Shown here piece after piece: positions 14,023 to 15,585 of a stretch of 15,585 bases of DNA (the stretch's first letter is position 1; each line of letters begins with the position of its first letter). The stretch comes from Nitrososphaeraceae archaeon. GTDB taxonomy: Archaea; Thermoproteota; Nitrososphaeria; Nitrososphaerales; Nitrososphaeraceae. The stretch covers positions 1-15,585 of the forward strand of contig JAICHH010000026.1 in assembly GCA_025922715.1 (NCBI GenBank), in the 5' to 3' direction. The notes beneath the pieces are model-generated. The model was not told the DNA's origin. It saw nothing but the letters and a program-made list of their open reading frames with translations, and ran no database searches. The position numbers were made by a program, and so were the translations under genes.

Positions 14023-15369
14023 ATGTATAATATTCATTACTCTAAAACGATCAGTCTTATAATAATTATTATTGTTGTAATGTGTGCTAGTTTCATTTAT
14101 ATAGATAATATTGGTGAAATAGATGCTCAATCATCAAAAAAATCAAAAAAAGAGCCTTCTATCCCCATACTAAGAGATACCGACTTGAAAACAGAATTAA
14201 TTGTTGATAAATTGAAGTTTCCTTCTGGAATGGAGTTTATAGGAAATGATGATCTTCTAGTCATCGAAAAAAATACGGGAAAAGTGAAACGTGTAACTAA
14301 TGGAGAGGTCGTTGCTGATCTTTTAGATTTAAATGTAGCAACAAAGAGTGAAAGAGGTTTATTAGGTATAGCTGTATTAGATATGTCTAAAACTAAACAT
14401 GCTAGTAATTATGGTCCCAATGACAAATTTGTTTTTCTTTTTGTAACTGAAACTGAGAACGAAGATGATGGAGAAATTTTAGGAAATCGTGTATATCGAT
14501 TTGATTTTGTGAATGGCTCTCTAATCAATCCTATCCTGCTCCTTGATTTACCTTATTTACCAGGCCCATCACATAATGGAGGAGTTATGAAAATTGGTCC
14601 AGATAACAATTTATATATTGTTATGGGGGACTTAAACAGATTAAAAGATCCAACTGGTGATACAATTGCTTCAAATCTACAGGGGACAACTCTACCTGAT
14701 GGTAGAGGAGGAGTTCTACGCATAACACCTGATGGAGAAACTGTTAAGGATGGATTTACATTAGGATCGGGAGGACTTTTAGACAAATATTATGGATATG
14801 GTGTAAGAAATAGTTTTGGTATTGGTTTTGATAATGTTACAGGATTTTTATGGGATACGGAAAATGGATCACATTATGGTGACGAAATTAATATCATTAA
14901 GCCTGGATTTAATAGTGGATGGAGACAGGTATTAGGATTATCTTCTATGTATACTGAATTTTCTGATAAGGAGTTTGATAAAAGTAAATTAGTGACTTTC
15001 AATGGTAATGGTAAATATTATGATCCTGTATTAACATTTAATGACACGATAGCCCCAACAACCATTGCATTTATTCATTCTTCAACGTTAGGACAAGGAT
15101 ATATGGATGATGTGTTAGTAGGTGGCGTAAAAAATGGAACCCTCCTGCATTTTGACCTTAATCAAACTAGAACAGGGTTACAATTAGAAGGATCTTTGTC
15201 TGATAAAGTGGTAAATAAACCTGATGAATTAAATTCTGCAATTTTTGGAACTGGTTTTGACATAATTACTGATATCAAGATAGATCCTATCGATGGAGAT
15301 GTTTATGTCTTGGCAGCAAATACAAAGAATGGCAAAATTTATAAAGTTTTCAAAGATGGAGATGTTTGA
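14023..15369 (+). CDS. PQQ-type glucose/sorbosone dehydrogenase-like beta-propeller, exported
   Basis: The protein belongs to the soluble glucose dehydrogenase (GSDH, sorbosone dehydrogenase) family, six-bladed propellers that oxidise aldose sugars with PQQ or have related non-catalytic roles. An uncleaved anchor or signal segment (SLIIIIIVVMCASFIYI, 11-27) is followed by a Lys/Ser linker, so the domain should lie outside the cell. Family landmarks are LKFPSGMEFI (64-73), ERGLLGIAV (110-118), GPSHNGGVMKIGPDNNLYI (181-199, H184 at the catalytic His), GYGVRNSFGIGFD (258-270, R262 near the PQQ Arg) and HYGDEINIIKPGFNSGW (284-300). The 448-residue length is normal. No pqq synthesis genes or partner cytochrome lie in the window, so PQQ use is inferred. 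The ATG at 14023 is followed by the membrane segment in frame and is the natural start. Confidence 0.88.
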   Translation: MYNIHYSKTISLIIIIIVVMCASFIYIDNIGEIDAQSSKKSKKEPSIPILRDTDLKTELIVDKLKFPSGMEFIGNDDLLVIEKNTGKVKRVTNGEVVADLLDLNVATKSERGLLGIAVLDMSKTKHASNYGPNDKFVFLFVTETENEDDGEILGNRVYRFDFVNGSLINPILLLDLPYLPGPSHNGGVMKIGPDNNLYIVMGDLNRLKDPTGDTIASNLQGTTLPDGRGGVLRITPDGETVKDGFTLGSGGLLDKYYGYGVRNSFGIGFDNVTGFLWDTENGSHYGDEINIIKPGFNSGWRQVLGLSSMYTEFSDKEFDKSKLVTFNGNGKYYDPVLTFNDTIAPTTIAFIHSSTLGQGYMDDVLVGGVKNGTLLHFDLNQTRTGLQLEGSLSDKVVNKPDELNSAIFGTGFDIITDIKIDPIDGDVYVLAANTKNGKIYKVFKDGDV

Positions 15370-15585
15370 GATTCCAACTAATCAATCTACTGTTACTTTC
15401 AACACAACTTTTATTTTGTCGATTATAATTTTCACTATCCTGTTAGAAATAGCAAAAAAAGGATTATAATAAATTAATCATTAATATATTATGTGTATGT
15501 CAGTAAGTCTTTAATGTCTTATTATTTATTCAAGGTTAATAATATTTAATTGGAAACTAAAAAAAGTTTATTTCAATAAAAGGTA

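Noticed and set aside
14553..14786. 77-codon minus-strand frame inside the sugar dehydrogenase gene
   Set aside because: Antisense shadow within the most conserved part of the propeller.
1..15585. Possible mobile element, CRISPR array, toxin-antitoxin or defence cluster
   Set aside because: No transposase, integrase, spaced direct repeats, terminal inverted repeats or known defence domains were seen; all long frames are assigned to other families.

Overview
The window looks like chromosomal DNA of an ammonia-oxidising-type archaeon (Nitrososphaeria / Thaumarchaeota; a low-GC Nitrososphaerales such as a Nitrosocosmicus-like lineage is my best guess). The evidence is an archaeal information-processing set (Nop5, fibrillarin, Trm1, RNase HII, a thermosome subunit with a Gly/Met-rich tail), strongly AT-rich intergenic DNA, TATA-box-like promoters lying close to start codons, and frequent TTG/GTG starts. 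The lineage is inferred from gene content and style; no rRNA or amo gene is present to prove it. No tRNA, rRNA, CRISPR array, insertion sequence or integrase was found.

Left part (1-3100) is RNA processing: the 3' end of nop5, then fibrillarin (together the C/D-box 2'-O-methylation core), convergent RNase HII, and divergent Trm1 (tRNA G26 dimethylation). Next (3400-5730) come a NitT/TauT-type ABC ATPase without its permease or binding protein, a convergent and slightly overlapping methylenetetrahydrofolate reductase-like protein, and a NudL-type Nudix hydrolase (probable CoA pyrophosphatase). A 350-base gap follows that holds a candidate 39-residue single-span membrane protein. The middle (6080-9860) has a UbiD-family decarboxylase (possibly the archaeal mevalonate-variant enzyme), a FlK-like hotdog thioesterase and the thermosome.

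The right part (10000-15370) is more accessory: an HPr-kinase-like P-loop protein on the minus strand, divergent from a Dpm1-like polyprenyl-phosphate sugar synthase and a GT39/PMT-type membrane glycosyltransferase, which together could make and use a lipid-linked sugar for surface glycosylation. Last is a membrane-anchored or secreted PQQ-type sugar dehydrogenase-like beta-propeller.

Most genes appear to be single transcription units with short or no leaders. The thermosome is an exception, with a good TATA box, a short leader and a perfect AGGTGA Shine-Dalgarno. Five genes can only begin at TTG. No obvious new multi-gene system is present. The most open items are the HPr-kinase-like protein in a probable glycosylation locus, the 39-residue membrane protein and the orphan ABC ATPase.
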